64,000 nt of DNA from Acridotheres tristis (Eukaryota; Chordata; Aves; Passeriformes; Sturnidae), in contig CM072895.1 of the NCBI GenBank assembly GCA_037013685.1, forward strand, positions 9,026,463 to 9,090,462, given 5' to 3'. Position numbers and translations under genes: made by a program. Positions 25,150-39,908 of the stretch are shown here, piece by piece. How positions within the stretch are numbered: the first letter of the stretch is position 1; each line of letters opens with the position of its first letter. The notes under the pieces were generated by a model, which was not told where the DNA came from, did not search any database, and saw only the letters and a program-made list of their open reading frames with translations.

Positions 25150-25209
25150 GGGGGGGTGGGAGGTGGCAAGGGGGGCCAAGGGGGATGGAGAAAGAGAGAG
25201 GGGGGGGGG
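25150..25209 (+). repeat. Polypurine G-rich tract, quadruplex-prone
   Basis: G runs of 7, 3, 6, 5 and 10 bases are separated by short purine-rich spacers within 60 bp, followed by an A-rich purine stretch to about 25230. The G runs could support a G-quadruplex or triplex on the plus strand, although one loop (about 9 bases) is slightly longer than the strict motif allows. Confidence 0.75.
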
Positions 25210-28200
25210 AAAAAGAGAAAAACTCTATTGAGATCAGGTGGTCCCATTTCCCAGAGATAAACAAGTTCAATAATATACTGGTCAACAGAGTTACCCTATC
25301 CTCAACAGGCTTTTGTTTTTTAAAAAAGGACTAAAATAACCACTTGGAAATGTTAAACCAAGGCATGGCATTTTAATATGAAAATGGAGGCCTAGTATAT
25401 TTTTGGTCCCTCTGACAACGATTGCCCTCAATTAGATCACTTATACTCAGCAAATTGGTTGCTGCAATGGGTTTGTGATCATAAAAATAATCATACATGG
25501 CAAGTTCCTTTCAAACCTGAGGGGTTTTTTGCTGTTGTTGGGGGTTTTTCTCTGCTTTTTGCTTATTACCATAGTAACGACAAGTGCATATTTTGACTTG
25601 CTTCCAAAATAATATTCAAGAATGTTCTTTTTGTCCATTTTTAAGAGGTATCATTATGAATATTTGAATTATATTTTCCAATTAGGTGAACTGAAGTGTT
25701 TTCCAGCAGCTCTGTTTTTTTCCCCTCATTTACAGAAAATGGGAAATTTTTATTACACCAAGGATTTTCAAGACAATAGCTACAGAGAGCATTTTCCAGT
25801 GTTGTTTGTAATATCTAATTTAGTGCTAATTTTTAATGGACAGAGTTCCATGGGGATTTGTTTGCAAATTTCATCAACTTGAGTTCCTGCTTCATTTGCT
25901 GAAATGCAGTACTTGGAATTGACCCAGTGAGCAGGAACACTCTTTTTGTTTTTAAAACATTGCGGTATACTACAATAAACAGTGACTGGTTATCAAAAAT
26001 AAAATGTTTGATTGTCTACAGATTTGGAGAACACAATTTTTGACTTGGATGAGCTGTTGATTTATATTCACCACTGACAGAGCTTAGGCAAACACACACA
26101 TTTTATTTTAAGCCTTGTGTTTCTTCAGAAGCCAATCGGATATGCTCATCTCAGAACAAAAGCAATTTTATTTTTTCATATTTGCCCTGGTAATACACTC
26201 TACAGCCTGGATCCTGAGTGGATGAAAGCCAAGCCAACTAGTTAAACCCACAGTTTCACCCTCCTTCAGCAGCAAAGTGTCTGTCACTTGAAAAGGAATC
26301 CAAAGCACTCAAATCTTTAAGGGATTGCTTAAGAAAGGCTTGATATGCTCCTGTCTCTGGACTCATCTCCAAAATCTATGATCTTGAGGTTTTCCTAGCA
26401 ACAACAATGGCCATTTCATGTGAACTTCATAAACACACAAAAGAAGTGAGCACTTTTAAACCATTTTAGCAGAGCATGCTTCTGGTGCTGTTGTAGACAC
26501 CTAGGACTTGCTGCTCAATGGAAACCAACATCTGCAGACCCTCCAAGGTGTAAATGTTAGGGCTTATTGCAAAATCAAGCTGTACTCTCCACCCCTAACA
26601 GCACAAACACAGTTATCCTGCTGAATGCTTCTGCACAGGGATGGAAATAGCCTTACACACCGAACTCATACAGGGCCCTTTTCCAAAAGGGACTGAAGGT
26701 GGAAAAGTTCCTGAAACTCCGAAGGGTCATCCAGAGCCTCTCAACTTCTTCCAGTCTTGACCTCAATATAGGATTGATTCAGTCTCAAGAGCCACTGGAT
26801 CTCTGAAAAGCTGTATCTACTCATCCTTGTTCATGCCTTGCAGAAGCACCTTGTCCGAAGAAACCTCTAAGATGAAATGTAGCAGAAATATCCAAAGCAT
26901 AAAGCATTATTTGTGTGGCACTGGGGAAAGGAGCAGGAATGGAGGGGGAGATGCAGTGAAAGGGAGTTTTTACAATGCCAAAGCATGATGGACTCTTTGC
27001 AAACAAAGGTGAAAGTTTGGGTCTGCCAAGTTTCTCCAGTCTCAGGCTATGGTGGATTAGACCTACAGGTTCTTTCTTTTGTAGAGTTTCAGGCTAAGCA
27101 GGCAAACTCGAACACTGTGCTATATCCATCCTCACTTTCACTACACCATGAAACAAGCAATTAAAAAAAAAAAAAGAAACCAACAAACTGTTCAAACATG
27201 TTTGATCAGAAAGCACTTAAGCAACACAGAAGGAATCCACAGCTTTTGATATTACACTAATACACTAATATCTTAATCCTTTACCAGTGACAGACTACAC
27301 ATTTAAATCCCTAATGGGACCTGGTTTCCAAATTACATTATTTAATGTTTATTCAGTGAATAATCCAAATAGTATTTAACACCACTGAAGAAAAAACACA
27401 CATACCCCCTGGGTGGATTGTCTGCTTTTTCTTTGCTTCATAATTACCCAACCAAGGGCCCTATTAAATAACTCCATTTTTTTATGGTCTTAAAGTGAAA
27501 TGAACCCTCTATTTGAACATTGCAGAAGAAACACTTCAGGCACACATGCACACTGTAAAATCCAGCTCCACGTCAAAAACTTTCCACTGATCAAGATTGT
27601 TTTGATCCATTTGGGGGCTTTCTAGCCAGACATATTTAATACCAAAAGGCCTGATCTGGGCTCCATTCTGGAAAGAGAACAAAAACAAACACCAAGGGAG
27701 TTAAAAAAAAAATAGTAATGGCTTGTCAATTAAATCTCTGTATGTCAAGGAGGGGAAGTTAATTGCCTGTAAGTTTATAATATAATTAAGACAGTTTCAA
27801 TGGGATTTGTGCCACCCAGCTGTGGACACAACTGGCAGGGCTGTAATCACTCAAGCTGCCTTATTACCCAGCAGAAAGGCTCTTCCCCTTCTGTGTGGTG
27901 GGAGCTGAGGCATCCCCAAGGGTAAGAGAGGTCTCTGAGTGGTGGGGCTGGTGTTGGGCACCATGGAAACAAGCCATGTTGTGCTGTCACAGTGTGTCCT
28001 GATGCTTCCTTGCCTGAACACCACGGTGCTTTCCCCCATGCCTTGCCCAGTGGCATCCCACTCCTGGAACCTACATGGATGGGTTATCCAATTCAGTCCC
28101 TTAGGAAAGTCAATCCCTTGGGCAGCAGAATTCACTCATTTCCCTGGAAAAAGGTACTTGGTTCCTCTAATGAACAGAACACAAATCCTGCACTGCCAAA

Positions 28201-30378
28201 GATGAGCCATTCTGAAGAGACAAGGCATCTTCTTGCCTCCACAAACTCCTCAAGCAGAGAAGTCAAACCAGACATACACCTGCAACAGCAGATGCTCCTG
28301 CTGTGGTACCCACATTGACATGCCTCTCTTTCAAACCTGTTTCAAATAAAGGCCAGGCCTTTTGCTTCTTCTGTCTAACATCTCCAATTTAGACTTTCAA
28401 TCTTTCCTATAGAAATCAATTCAAGTAGTTCCAGAGGTTGTGAGTTAAAAAGTGTGTGTGGAAGTGAAGACACAAAGGAAAAATGTTTTGGCCCTTTTGG
28501 AGTGAAGAATAATTTGGGGAATCATTTGTAACAATGATAAAACCGAGGCTTTTCAAAGAGATCTCCCTGGCTAAGATCTGCAGGTATTCATCATCAAAGA
28601 ACCAATGGTGACCATTACAGTATTTAACTGTTTTCATTTACATAGTTAAAGAAATAGCCAGCACAATTCCAGAGCCGCATGTTTTGACACCAGAGCTCCT
28701 AGTAAGCTGTCAACATTTCCATTAAAGAGCCCAGCTTGGGGAGCTGGACATGATGACAGCTTGGAGAGCATGGGCCTTGCAATAGAAGGCAGATGTTACT
28801 GCAGGTTTGGATGCAAACAGAAAGATTCAGGGATGCACAGACAGCCAGACAGCCAGCTCCCAGTAAACCATCAGCTTCTGCTGAGTGGGAAGCTCTATAT
28901 TATCTCCTGTTGTCCCAGATGACACCTGAGCTCTCCTAAAAGAGAAGGGGTTCAACACAGGCTGTCCTGGTGACATCCTAAATGCACTGCTGAGTGACTG
29001 GGCTGCTCCTCCCCCACTAGTCCACAGCCAGGCTGGGAATGAGGGGTCAGTGGAAGACTGCCCAACCCAATCCAAGCACAGGAGCTTCTGGAGAGATGCT
29101 GATTTAAGGACTGTAAGTGCACAGCCCTAAGAGTGTGCAAAGCCCTCAGTCTCAGCATGAGACATTCAACATTCCTACCTCAATAATACAAGGAGATTTT
29201 GTTCTCAGAATTAGTGTTCATGTTTTTATGATGTGGTTGGCTGAAAGAATTAGAGGTTCTTTCTGCAGACCAAGGCAAGCATCCCCAATATTTATATTTT
29301 TGAGAGGGCTTAGGTGGTATTTTTTTTTTACTGTTGACTATAGTTTATGTTACTGGCAGCAAAGAGAAGAAGAAATAGCACCTGATTCTTTTCCTTGTGG
29401 AACAGAGAACCTCAGTTATTAATGAGATATATGAGGTGACTCTCATACAAGCCTCAGTGTAACAAAGCTCCTCATAATCACTGGTGGATTTCATCCTACT
29501 TTTATATAAGGCATTGCATATTTATCCTTACTACACCAAGAGGGAACTCCAGCATGAAGTAACTCCCCAGGGGTATCCCAGTGGTGCTGGGAACCTGCCT
29601 ACATCTCATTCCTCCCAGTACAACCTGCTCCTCAAGCAGCATGGTGTTTTGGGGAATGATGCTGGGAGCCACCACAGACACTTGTGGACATTGCAAAACG
29701 AAAAGAGAAGTCAAAACGTGTGGCACAATCTGAGATCTGAATTCATCAGCAGGGTCAGGGAGCTATTTCACTTCCTACCACTGTGAACTCCAGGAATGGA
29801 ATCAATTAGTATTAGTTTAAAACATCATCTGTTTCAGTTTAACAGAAAGCTTCTGTTCAATGAAATACAGGGTTGGTAAATGAAAAATAAAAGTTGGTCT
29901 GATTTTAGTAACTCCTAAGGTACTCTGTTAGGCGTGGCAAAGAGGTGACTTATACACATGCCACAAATGTGTGTAACAAGGCATTTCTCTTATTTCTCTT
30001 CATGTATTCATAGCAGAATATCCCTGCATGTCCTGCATGTGCATAAAGCACAAATCTGTAATGAGCAAGGTGGTTTACCAGCAACTTCACAGATGTGAGA
30101 CAGCATTTCCCTCAGTGATACTCTTGGGTGATAAACCAACTACTTTGGAATGGATTCTTTCCCAGGTAATTAAAAGCATCTTTAAAACTACAATGGAAGA
30201 ATTCCTTTCCAGGCATCACTTCTGTCTTCAAGGAGATAAACTCTGTGTGTTTGGGTCTTTTTACCATAGACTTTGATGGGCTATGGTAGGAGGATTCATT
30301 GGAGAGCTACAAAATAAGATTTTTCCAAGGCAATGAACTTACACCAAGCAATGCTGCCTTTTTTTTTCTTTTTTACGA

Positions 30379-30407
30379 AAGGTTTTCAAGGTTTTCAAAA
30401 GGTTTTT
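30379..30407 (+). repeat. Short 9-bp tandem repeat (aggttttca)
   Basis: Three near-identical 9-10-bp units of 'aaggttttca' lie just downstream of a T-rich run (about 30359-30374). Confidence 0.75.
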
Positions 30408-33400
30408 ATTTTGATTCCGCAGGGGGACCACTGGCTTGCTCCTGATCTAAGCATCTTACAAGGCCAACAGCATATATAGGTACTTTATAGGTAAAACAGG
30501 AGCCATGTTATTGAAAAACTGAACTTCCTTGCAATGATCTTAGCTATAGAAAAGAAAATCCATTGGCTGCAGTTACACCTTTTGTTTCCTACCCAGAATT
30601 ATGAGACCAGAGCTAAGGGACACTACAGAGACACAGTTTAATGTTACTGTTCCAGCAATTACTACTAAGCTGCTTGAATTTCTCATTCCAATTTTTTATT
30701 TTCTGAACGCTCCCTTCCTTCTGTTACTCTTTTGTCTTTTTTGATAAGTCAAAGAAGCAGAGGAGGGAAGCCTTTTTGTCTCCGGTCTCATATGGATTTT
30801 AGGAATAAAAAGACAGAATGAAGGGAAAATCAAGGGAGAGAGAGCAGGTTTTTTTCAATTCTCCCATTCAAAAAATAACCAAAGCAACCCTATGCAAATA
30901 CTTGTCTGCAAAGCATCTTCATTTTCCAACCAGGTATTCAAGGTTTCATTATTCCCACAGGTCCCTCAGCTCTGCCTGCCCTGGTTGGCAGAGCAAACCT
31001 CTCCTCTCCACATGCTGTTTTCATGCAGTGAGGGCAATAACTGGTGATGGTACCACTTCCTGCACTGCACAGCTCTCCTTAATTCAGTCTGTTAGTTAAG
31101 CAATTCTGCTAAGAAACCACCATGCAGACAGTGAGAAGAAAGCAGAGATGAGCAGGATTATTCTCACTTGGGATAACTCATTCCTCAGCTGGATGATGAA
31201 TTGCTGACAGAGCTGGAGAGGAAAGTCCAGCCTGGCCTCCTGCAGACACCCAGCACAGCACAATGTCAGCAAAAAAGCTGTGGAAAGGTCTAGGGAGGGA
31301 GTGGGGGGTGAGATGAAACAGCTGCTGGGCTTAGAAATAGGTGGAAAATGGCATCACAGCCCACAGTCCACTGCAGTGAGGAAATGCAAAAGTGGAAACT
31401 TATAGATATATTTTTACATGGCGGTAATGATTTTAGCATCTGCATAAGGCACACGAGCCAGGGCTTGGATCCCTTCTCGGTTAAATCACTTAAAGTCCTG
31501 TTCTGCCTGAAAGGAATAATCTCCTTGTTTTTATTGCTGTCTTATAAACTTTCCATCCCAATTTACTAACAAAATTAAGTGACACAAGGACTGTCAAATA
31601 AATTCTACAAGGGAGTTGTGAGAGAGGAAAGAAAGGTTTGAGCTTACACAGTCAGGGTAGAGGGAGTACACTGAAGATGTAAAGCTCAGGAAACAAGGAT
31701 GGCCATTGGGAAAGAGGCTCTTTGGGGCTTCTAAGACCACAAAACCAATCCTGAGGCACGACTAGCACTCCCTGCTAGATGTTTGCTACCCCCGTTACAC
31801 CCCAGTTGTAGGAAGACCACTGTAAGCAGGGAACTGAGACCTCCAGTGATGAAGCATTAAGGAGCCATTCCCTTTCCAGATGGTGTAACTGATGCTGATT
31901 GACCTAAATTATGTCATGCAGCGAGCACTATCAACCCATGCTGTGTGCACCATCTCGGATTGCAAGGGAACAATGGGAAGCAGAGCAGGGGACAATGCAG
32001 GCAGCGGGAGGCTGGTCCGTGGCAGGGTCACAAGGTGCAGAGTACAACAGCACAGCAGATATTTCCAGCATGCCTTTTCCTCTGCTCTGGATGTGCCTGG
32101 CTTCTGTGCTGCGGGAGACATTAAACGTGTTAGGAGGAGACTGGGAAAGCAGAGATCTGGTCTTGCTCGTCTTACTGGTTTTCCATGTCACTGTCCTTTT
32201 TTAATAAAATTTTTAATAGATGAGGACCAAGTCTATCCTGGATCTGACCAGCACCACACAAGAGTGATTCTGGATTTGCAGAAGTGTCAGTTTGTATTCT
32301 CCATGTTGCCTCATCCAGTTTGACTTTCCCTGAAATAACCTGACACACATGTTCATATGCCTATAGCACAGAAACGTTGAAAAAAGCACATTTTTTTGTT
32401 TACGAGGAGTGTTTTTCACAATTCTCAGTAATTCTTGCAGAACAAATGATTAATTTTAAGTTCTTTTTCACCCTTTCATCTGAATGGATAGTTGGAGAGA
32501 GAAAGAGGAAACAGAGATCTGTATGAGACTAGAGACAGCCTGATCTCTCTAGGGGTAAGGACATATTTATTTATGTATATTAAGGTCTTGTTTTTATCAC
32601 AGGCTAATCTTCTGCAGGAACACAAATCTGGAAGATGGAGGACAGAGGATAAACAACAAAATAAAATGAATTATCTGCTTGGACCTGAATCTAAATGACC
32701 AGCATGCCTCTACATGAAATAATTACTATGCAATATTGTTTAGATATTTAATATATTTCATTGGAAACCCTTCTTATATTTAATTTTGACTCATCCACTG
32801 CTTGGTTCACTACATACTGAACATGTAATAGATGTAATCAGAAAGGAAACAGCACTTGGTTTATAAATAATAATAAACTCGATGCTTATGATTTCAGAGG
32901 TCTTATTTTAAATCTCTTGCCTAGAGCAGACCTGGTAAGGGAGGAACCCATGACAGAACAGCACAAAGCTGGGGCATTCACAGATTCATAAACCTGACCC
33001 CTGAGGAAGAAATCCCCTCTTTTGATTTATGTGGCCCTGAATCACCAGGGATGTCAGCATAAATTTTAGCTTCCAACAAACTAAATATGAAGCCTGGTTT
33101 TAGATATAATAGTCTTGCTCTTCATGTCTTACCTCCAGTCCACACACAGGTATTGGAGACCTGCTTGTTGCATTCCCTTGAAAAAACCTAGCATGGAGTG
33201 AAGCAAAGCTAATCCATTTGTCAGCATCTGCTGATGTGTGCACTTGCATTGGAGTTTGTAACAAAATCCCAAAATAGCACCAGGGAGCTTCAGGTTCTGG
33301 CAAAAATGGCTTGCAGAGGACATGCTACACTCCTTGAGAATTCCCCTGGGGATGCAACTCCTTGGAGAGATGGATGGGTACCTATACAAGTGTATCCAGA

Positions 33401-35980
33401 TTAGTTTAACCCAGAAACTTCAGGAGATCAGGTTCCCCAAGGGATTCCCTTAGTTGTTAAAATAAGTTTTATCATTTTTTCCCATTAAAGCCTGTGTTTG
33501 ATTTTTCCTGAAAAAAGTCACTGCAGTGCAATTGGTTCTCAGAGAACAAAGCAGCCCAGGCATTAGGAGAAAAAAGAAGAAAAAACTAAAGCCAAATAAC
33601 TGAATGAGCTCCCAAGTTGTCACAAGATTGGAAAATTCATATTCGAGGCTGAAGAAAGGGGGAGCTACTTTTCTCCAGAAAAAAAGACTTTGTCTTTTCT
33701 TTCTATTATGTCAGTTTGATTCTTTTTCATTTACAAGTGTTCCTGAAGACTGCATACACAGGTTAATTTTCATATTCAAAATATTCAGCTTGAAAAAGCA
33801 GGGGTGAAAGGGACATTATGGAACTGAGGCTGGATCAATACCAGAGGAAAAGTGGGATTCAGAGCTATTAAGAGATTGGTGTGCTTCAAGCCCAGTCTTC
33901 AGGCTTTCATTTCTTTCCTTTTCCTGGGCTCTGACTGCTACAGCTGTGACCTAAAATCTTTTTGAGATGGGCAGACAGTAGTGATGAAATGACTTGAAAA
34001 TTGAAGAAATTTAAGGAATTCCCTCTGTCTGACATATCGAAAAGTTCAAAAGTTACCCTTGTCTCAGTGGCTGAGCAACAGAAACGTCAGGTGTTAAAAT
34101 ATTTTTTTAAAGAAAATGAGAAAGGCAAAAGAACCACGAAAGGCTGGGTGTGAGGCCCAAGATAACTCAAAAAGAATTCACACACATATTTGACACGTAA
34201 GGCTATTTTCCATCAGACCAAAATAGCAAGAGAAATTTTATCTTCTGCCTTTTTTTGACTGTTCGTCTTTAAAATCTCAATCTCAAAATATCAAAATTGT
34301 GATAAAAGTTTAGGCTGCATATTTTCATGCATCAGAAAATCCAGGGCAACTTGTTTAATAGCACATATTTGTCAGAATTGTTGACCTTTGGACCAAACCC
34401 ATATATTTAAGATAGTACATAGCAAGAACATAAAGGAGGCAGAGTAGAAGCTGGAGTTTTGTAGATTCCCTTTCAAAGGATCTGTGGAAAGTAACTCATA
34501 TAAACAAGTTCAGATCCAGTAAGATGAAATTTAATATCTATTTTCTACACTTCTCTTAGAGGCATGTTATGATCCAACATTAACAATTGGTTCAAAATGA
34601 GGAAATTTAATCTTTTGTTTTTTAAAAAAAGAAAATACTCTTGGAAGTTCTAATGTGTGATTCTATATATGGGAAAAACAGCTTAGTCTTTTTTTTAATT
34701 CCATCATTCCTTCATATTACTAAAGGTGTCCCTTCTTGTGGGACAACAAGTAAAGGAGGGTTTTCCATGAAGATGAAAATTAAAAAGCAGTAGACTAGAT
34801 CACAACAGTTATGCAAGTACATCATCTGGCAGAAAAAGTAGGGAGAAGTGTTGAGGCAGAAATTTGTCCAAAAAAAGAAAAGGAAAACTGGGAAAATCGA
34901 CACCCCAGAAAACTGTAAAGGCAGAAGAGAAAGGACTGGCTTGCTTTGAAAATTCTTGGAAGAATTTTGAGATCCCTGAGGTTCATATCAGAGAAAAAGA
35001 TGTTACCAAAGGAAAAAGTTTCAATCTTTATCAATTTCCAGAAATTTTAATCCATGGATATAGGAACTGAAAGGAGGAGAGTACCTGCCTGCTTCCAAAT
35101 TAGTTGGAATTTTATCTTGGAGAAACGAAAACAAGAAAAGTTGTGAGAAATTTAGAAAACTTAATGTCAGTAATTTTTCATAAAATGCTACAATTTTTAT
35201 TTTGGGAGAAATTCTATTTGTCCTTTTAAAGTATATTTACACATTAGATTACATATCCAACACCAAATAAACTAAAAACAAACATTTAAACCCCCCACAT
35301 TTTAATTTCCTTTTTAAAAAAGAAGCTTGAGCTAAAAAATGACAACTAAGATCAAAAGGGATTTAGAAACCTCATTTAGTGGTAAGTTTGAAAGTTGAGA
35401 ACTTCTTTTTCAGAAACAGAATAAAGCCAGACACTGAGTTTGAAATTTTTGCCAGGCAGAAGATCTCTCCTCTATCAAACAGCAAGAGTCACAAATAATT
35501 AATATTCTGATTAAGCTGTCCTACTAAAAAATCCAACCCCTTCATTAAACCCGAATCATTAACAGGCCACCCAAAAAAAAGATTTAAAAAAACATGGATT
35601 TGACTTTTCAAGGATATTTCCTTTATTCCTGGTGGTCCCTGCCATTCTTGGAGTCACATTTTTGCTAAGCAAACAAACTGGCATGAAAAGAAAAGCTTTT
35701 CTCATCCATAGATCGATTAGATTAGATCATATCAGATCCCTGTTAGTCTGCTGAAATCGCTTTTGGCCAGCCAAGACTGTCGCTGATGACTTTTGGTAAC
35801 AAGAAGATGAAAAAGCCAAATCAATAAAAGCTTCCTTCTCTTTTCTTTTCCTGCCTAAATATATTCAGTCACATGGAAGAGTACACAAATACATACAGCA
35901 TTATAATTGTTTAAAACAAGCTTTTCTACTCCGCAACATTTTCCTTGGAGACACAAGATCTTTTCTATAAAAAGTGTAAT

Positions 35981-36030
35981 TTCTATTTATTTTCCTTGAA
36001 ATTATTTTCCTTCTATTTATTTTCCTTGAA
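35981..36030 (+). repeat. 30-bp-period direct duplication
   Basis: 'ttctatttattttccttgaa' occurs at 35981-36000 and again, identically, at 36011-36030, giving a 30-bp tandem duplication. It is followed by a 16-base A run at 36052-36067. Confidence 0.9.
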
Positions 36031-36051
36031 AATAAAATAGTGGCAACAGGG

Positions 36052-36067
36052 AAAAAAAAAAAAAAAA
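36052..36067 (+). repeat. Poly-A run (16)
   Basis: Sixteen A bases with no recognisable retroposed body upstream. Confidence 0.95.
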
Positions 36068-36616
36068 GCCTGCCATTAGGAATGTCTTTAATTTTATGTT
36101 ACTTTTTCCATCTGTATTCTTTCCATAGAAGTAAACCTCAACTCCAAGATGGTTTTTGAGATTTACATGTTTATTTCATTTTGTTTAATATCCTAATCGG
36201 TTCACAGTAAATTTGACCACACACACATACAGTGATCCCAGCTGTTTGACTGTGGCAAGCCAAGCCAAAAACATAGGCAAAAATACAACCCTGCTGCTGA
36301 AATCTTTGCAAAATTATAAACAAGACCCTTAATATTATAGCTTGGCATCCCACACCAGCAACAGAGATGCTAACACTGTTTACAGGAAAACAAGCTAAAA
36401 GCAGCCCCTTGCTCTTTGGTGCTTAAAGGCTTATGGTAAAGGAAAAACTTGCATTTAAACACTGGTGATGTATAGCTGTGCTCCTGGTTTGCCCTAATCT
36501 TGTGGTTTCCATAAGAAATTCTGAGGGGGCTGTGCTTTCCTGGCAGGTAGGAGAATTGAGGAGACTCAAGTCAATATTGGATGAACTCTTCCTGTGTCTT
36601 TTTTCTCCCTCGTTTT

Positions 36617-36632
36617 GGGGGGGGGGGGGGGG
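36617..36632 (+). repeat. Homopolymer G16
   Basis: Sixteen consecutive G bases follow 'ccctcgtttt'. The run can fold as a quadruplex and is prone to sequencing and slippage error, so its true length is uncertain. Confidence 0.95.
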
Positions 36633-39600
36633 CAGTTAATTCATTATGTTTTGCCACTCCCTTCATTGTAAAGCCTGAAACAAACAAACCCAAGGGCTAG
36701 TTTGCAGCTTGCAGGGCTGCTTCACTTTTCATGGGAAAACACAGGGAGAAAGCTGAGGCTGTGATCTTCAAAGGCATAAAAATCCCCAGTTTCACTTAGT
36801 CCGTCCTGATTTGTGCCACCCATTGTTCATCAAAGCTCAGACCTCAGTGGAAATATCCAGGGAGCCTGGACAAGGTGTAGATACCTGCCTGCATTCCCTG
36901 AGCCACTGCCTTTATTTTTTATGACAGTAGAAGTCCAACAATAAAGCCAACAAAAATTCAGTGTACATCCATCAGTTCAGCAGAGGAAAGAGTCAGAACC
37001 AGATGGCCCGATTTAAAAATAAAATGAAAGAAAAATAATATTCAAAAAGCCCTTTTTTCCTCAGAAACAGCCTGACGGTGGTGGGATGGACAAAACCACA
37101 CCATCTGTGCTCCTAAGCAGCCTGGACTTTCCACAGCACATGGGTGCTCTTTATGGGAGACCTGAGTGAGCAAGGGTGAGATCACAGGGCGCAGAGATCA
37201 AACAAAGCCCACGATCAGAGCCAGATAATGACTTGAGGACATGGGGGCATTTTGTGCTGCAGTAAAGCCAACCACAAGCTGAGCCATGCTGCCCTATAAA
37301 GCTCCTTATCAAGATTTCACATCTGGTCTGCTCATCTTAATTTAATGATGATGTGGTAGCATCCCCTCTCCACTGCACAGCACAAATTACCACATTGCTT
37401 TCTGAGGACATAAATCTCATTTAGTTTTTTTCCTCTTCAGGGAGTTTTACAGGCAAAAGAAGGATAAAGATATCCACCTGGATGCATGTAAGGAGCTTCT
37501 TATGTGGGTAGTGACTCTGAAAAGCACCCATTCCTGAGAAATGCTGCACTCTCGTGTAATTAATACCTTCCCCTAAACTCCCTGTGCCAGGCTACAGGCA
37601 GAGGACTGGGGAGGTTGATGTGCACCACCTGGGAATGTGGTGCCTTTTATGCAGAGCCCCTCAAACCACCCCCCTGTCACTGAGACTCATTTCTGTGAGT
37701 TTTTTTGCAATAAGAATGTAGAAGGAAAAATTCTGGTGGGCCCAGTCCATGGTGGAGGCAGAGCTGAGCTTCTCAGCCACCCCTCTACAACATCTGGTGC
37801 TGCCATCTCGATTCCATCCTCACCCCAAATCCACAGGAAAAACAGTTTTCTGGCTACATGAGTTAAATCACTAAAAGGGGAATAAATTCCCAGCTCTATA
37901 ACAGGGACAGTGGTGTCCACATTCCCATTCTTTCTCAAAACTTTGTTATTATGGGATGGAGTGTTAAGGATCTGTCAGCATTTCTATTACAAACCTCAGT
38001 CTTTAGAGGTTTATAAACGCAGCCATTTAAAATAACACTGCATTAAAAAGTAGGTATGTGAGTTGTCAGCAGTGGTGTTTCTGTTTTTTTTAAGATAGTT
38101 TAAAGACGTTTTAGCAGATTATTAGCCTTAGAGAGGTCAAAAATAATCAGAGGTGGTTTTTCAGCTACATTTTTGGCTACCTCTAGATAAATAAAAGTTT
38201 AATTTGAAAAACATTGAATACATAATATGAACTGTCTTTAAGCAACAACAACACACAAAAAAAAGAAAAGCCTCAGTTAATGGCCACGCTATTTATGTTT
38301 TAGAAACAGCTCCTGCACATGCACTGGGTATGCTCAGCTTTGAAAACCTTCCCTCTGATGTGGGTAACGGGATACAACAATAGTTACATGGATGGAGAAG
38401 TTGTTTCCATGACCTGAGCTCACCCACATCACGTCCAGGGGAGAAGCCATCACCAAACAAGGGCTGTCCCCAAGGAAGCCACTCAGGATGGGGGTCAAGG
38501 AGGAGGCACAAGGGCACCTCAAACCCTCTGTCTCAGCCCAGCCTCCAGCAGCCACTGCTGAACAGAGGGACCTATGATCCCATTCCACAGCCTGGGATGG
38601 GCTGGTCCATGAGCTGGTGGGCACTGACAGCACCAACATCTCCTCCCACATGAGGAAGCCCAAGCCATGGGTGGGCTAAACTCCAGCAGAGTTTACAGAG
38701 AACATGGATGACAGACATTTAAACTTCCATCTAGGTGAGAATTTGGACCATGTCACTCTAGGTGAGCAAGGGCCACACTTATGCCCATGACCAGAAAAAT
38801 TATGGATTTGGGCTGGCTGCTGCCGTGGATGTAAACCAATTGAGGATAAGTCCAGGAGACCTCATGGTCTATGAAAGCAAGTGGGGAAAGACTGGAGAGG
38901 GAGGGAGAAACTGCCTCAAAAACTGCCTGTGTGCCATTAAATGTTGTTACCAGCAAAAATCAAAATGGTGTTTTTAGCTTTCCCTTCATGAAGAAGATTA
39001 CAGACCTGAATCTTTGTTGCAATAATTGCCCCTGAGATTGGCTTGCAATTATTTTGGTGAGTCTAACCTTCCAAAGTGAAATGACATGAACAGCAGAGCA
39101 TCCATGGGCCAAGGTAACAGCTTCTAATTATTTCCCATCACCTCTTGATCTTCTTTACCTGATTGTTGCTTCAAAGAGTTACAGCAAAGAGAAGATGGTC
39201 TCAGCACTCACTATTTATCTCAATGTCTTGGTGAAAGTTTTGGAGCACTTTGAATGGGCAGAGAGTAGAGACTGGCTGTGCTGCCTGAAACACATTTTTA
39301 ACTAACAAAGCAATGGTTTAGTGCTAAACATATTATATCAACCAGACAAGACACTTGAGTTCTTTCTTTTGATACTTATTAATAGCCTTGCCCGAGTATC
39401 TGTTTTGAAGATTGTCCATACATAAGAACTTAATGAAAATCATGACTGTGGACTAGTTACACAGATTAATTATGTCACTGTAAGCTTCAGAGTCTGAGTC
39501 TCTGATCCTGTAATAAATAACCATTTTCAGAGCTGGATAAAAATAAATATAATTGGGATTATATGATGAAAAATGTAAAGAATATGATTTGTTCATTCTT

Positions 39601-39879
39601 CCCCTTGCAAAACCTATCCCTCCAAAGAGATTTGAAGACAACCCCCCAGTCTGTCCTGAGTAAGTGCTACAGCCCCCTGAAGTCTTCTCCTGAGATCCCA
39701 CTGCTGCAGCACCAGCATCCTGAGAGCTGACCAGACCCACCCTGGAAAGGATCAGATAATATTTCCTTCTCCATCAGCTCTGGGCACATGCCATGTGCTG
39801 CCTGATTCCCATTCCTGATCTTCTTTTCTCTCCCATGTCTTCTATTCCTTCTATAATTAATCCTTCTATCTCTAGCCTG

Positions 39880-39908
39880 CTATATATTAAAATATATATA
39901 CATATATC
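39880..39908. repeat. AT-rich (TA)n tract
   Basis: An alternating TA stretch with a few interruptions; it is self-complementary and likely polymorphic. Confidence 0.8.

Larger units (their letters stand above)
25210..36616. other. Noncoding unique sequence, long repeat-free stretch
   Basis: More than 11 kb with only short homopolymers, a 9-bp tandem repeat (30379) and a 30-bp duplication (35981). The longest frame is 143 codons (31892-32323, plus), is overlapped on the opposite strand, and resembles no known protein. The lack of any CR1 over this length is consistent with a gene desert or large intron. Confidence 0.6.

Noticed and set aside
31892..32323. 143-codon plus-strand open frame
   Set aside because: No recognisable domain; overlapped by two minus-strand frames and another plus-strand frame.
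33930..33965. Possible MIR block ('gggctctgactgctacagct')
   Set aside because: Only one short block matches; there is no collinear second block.
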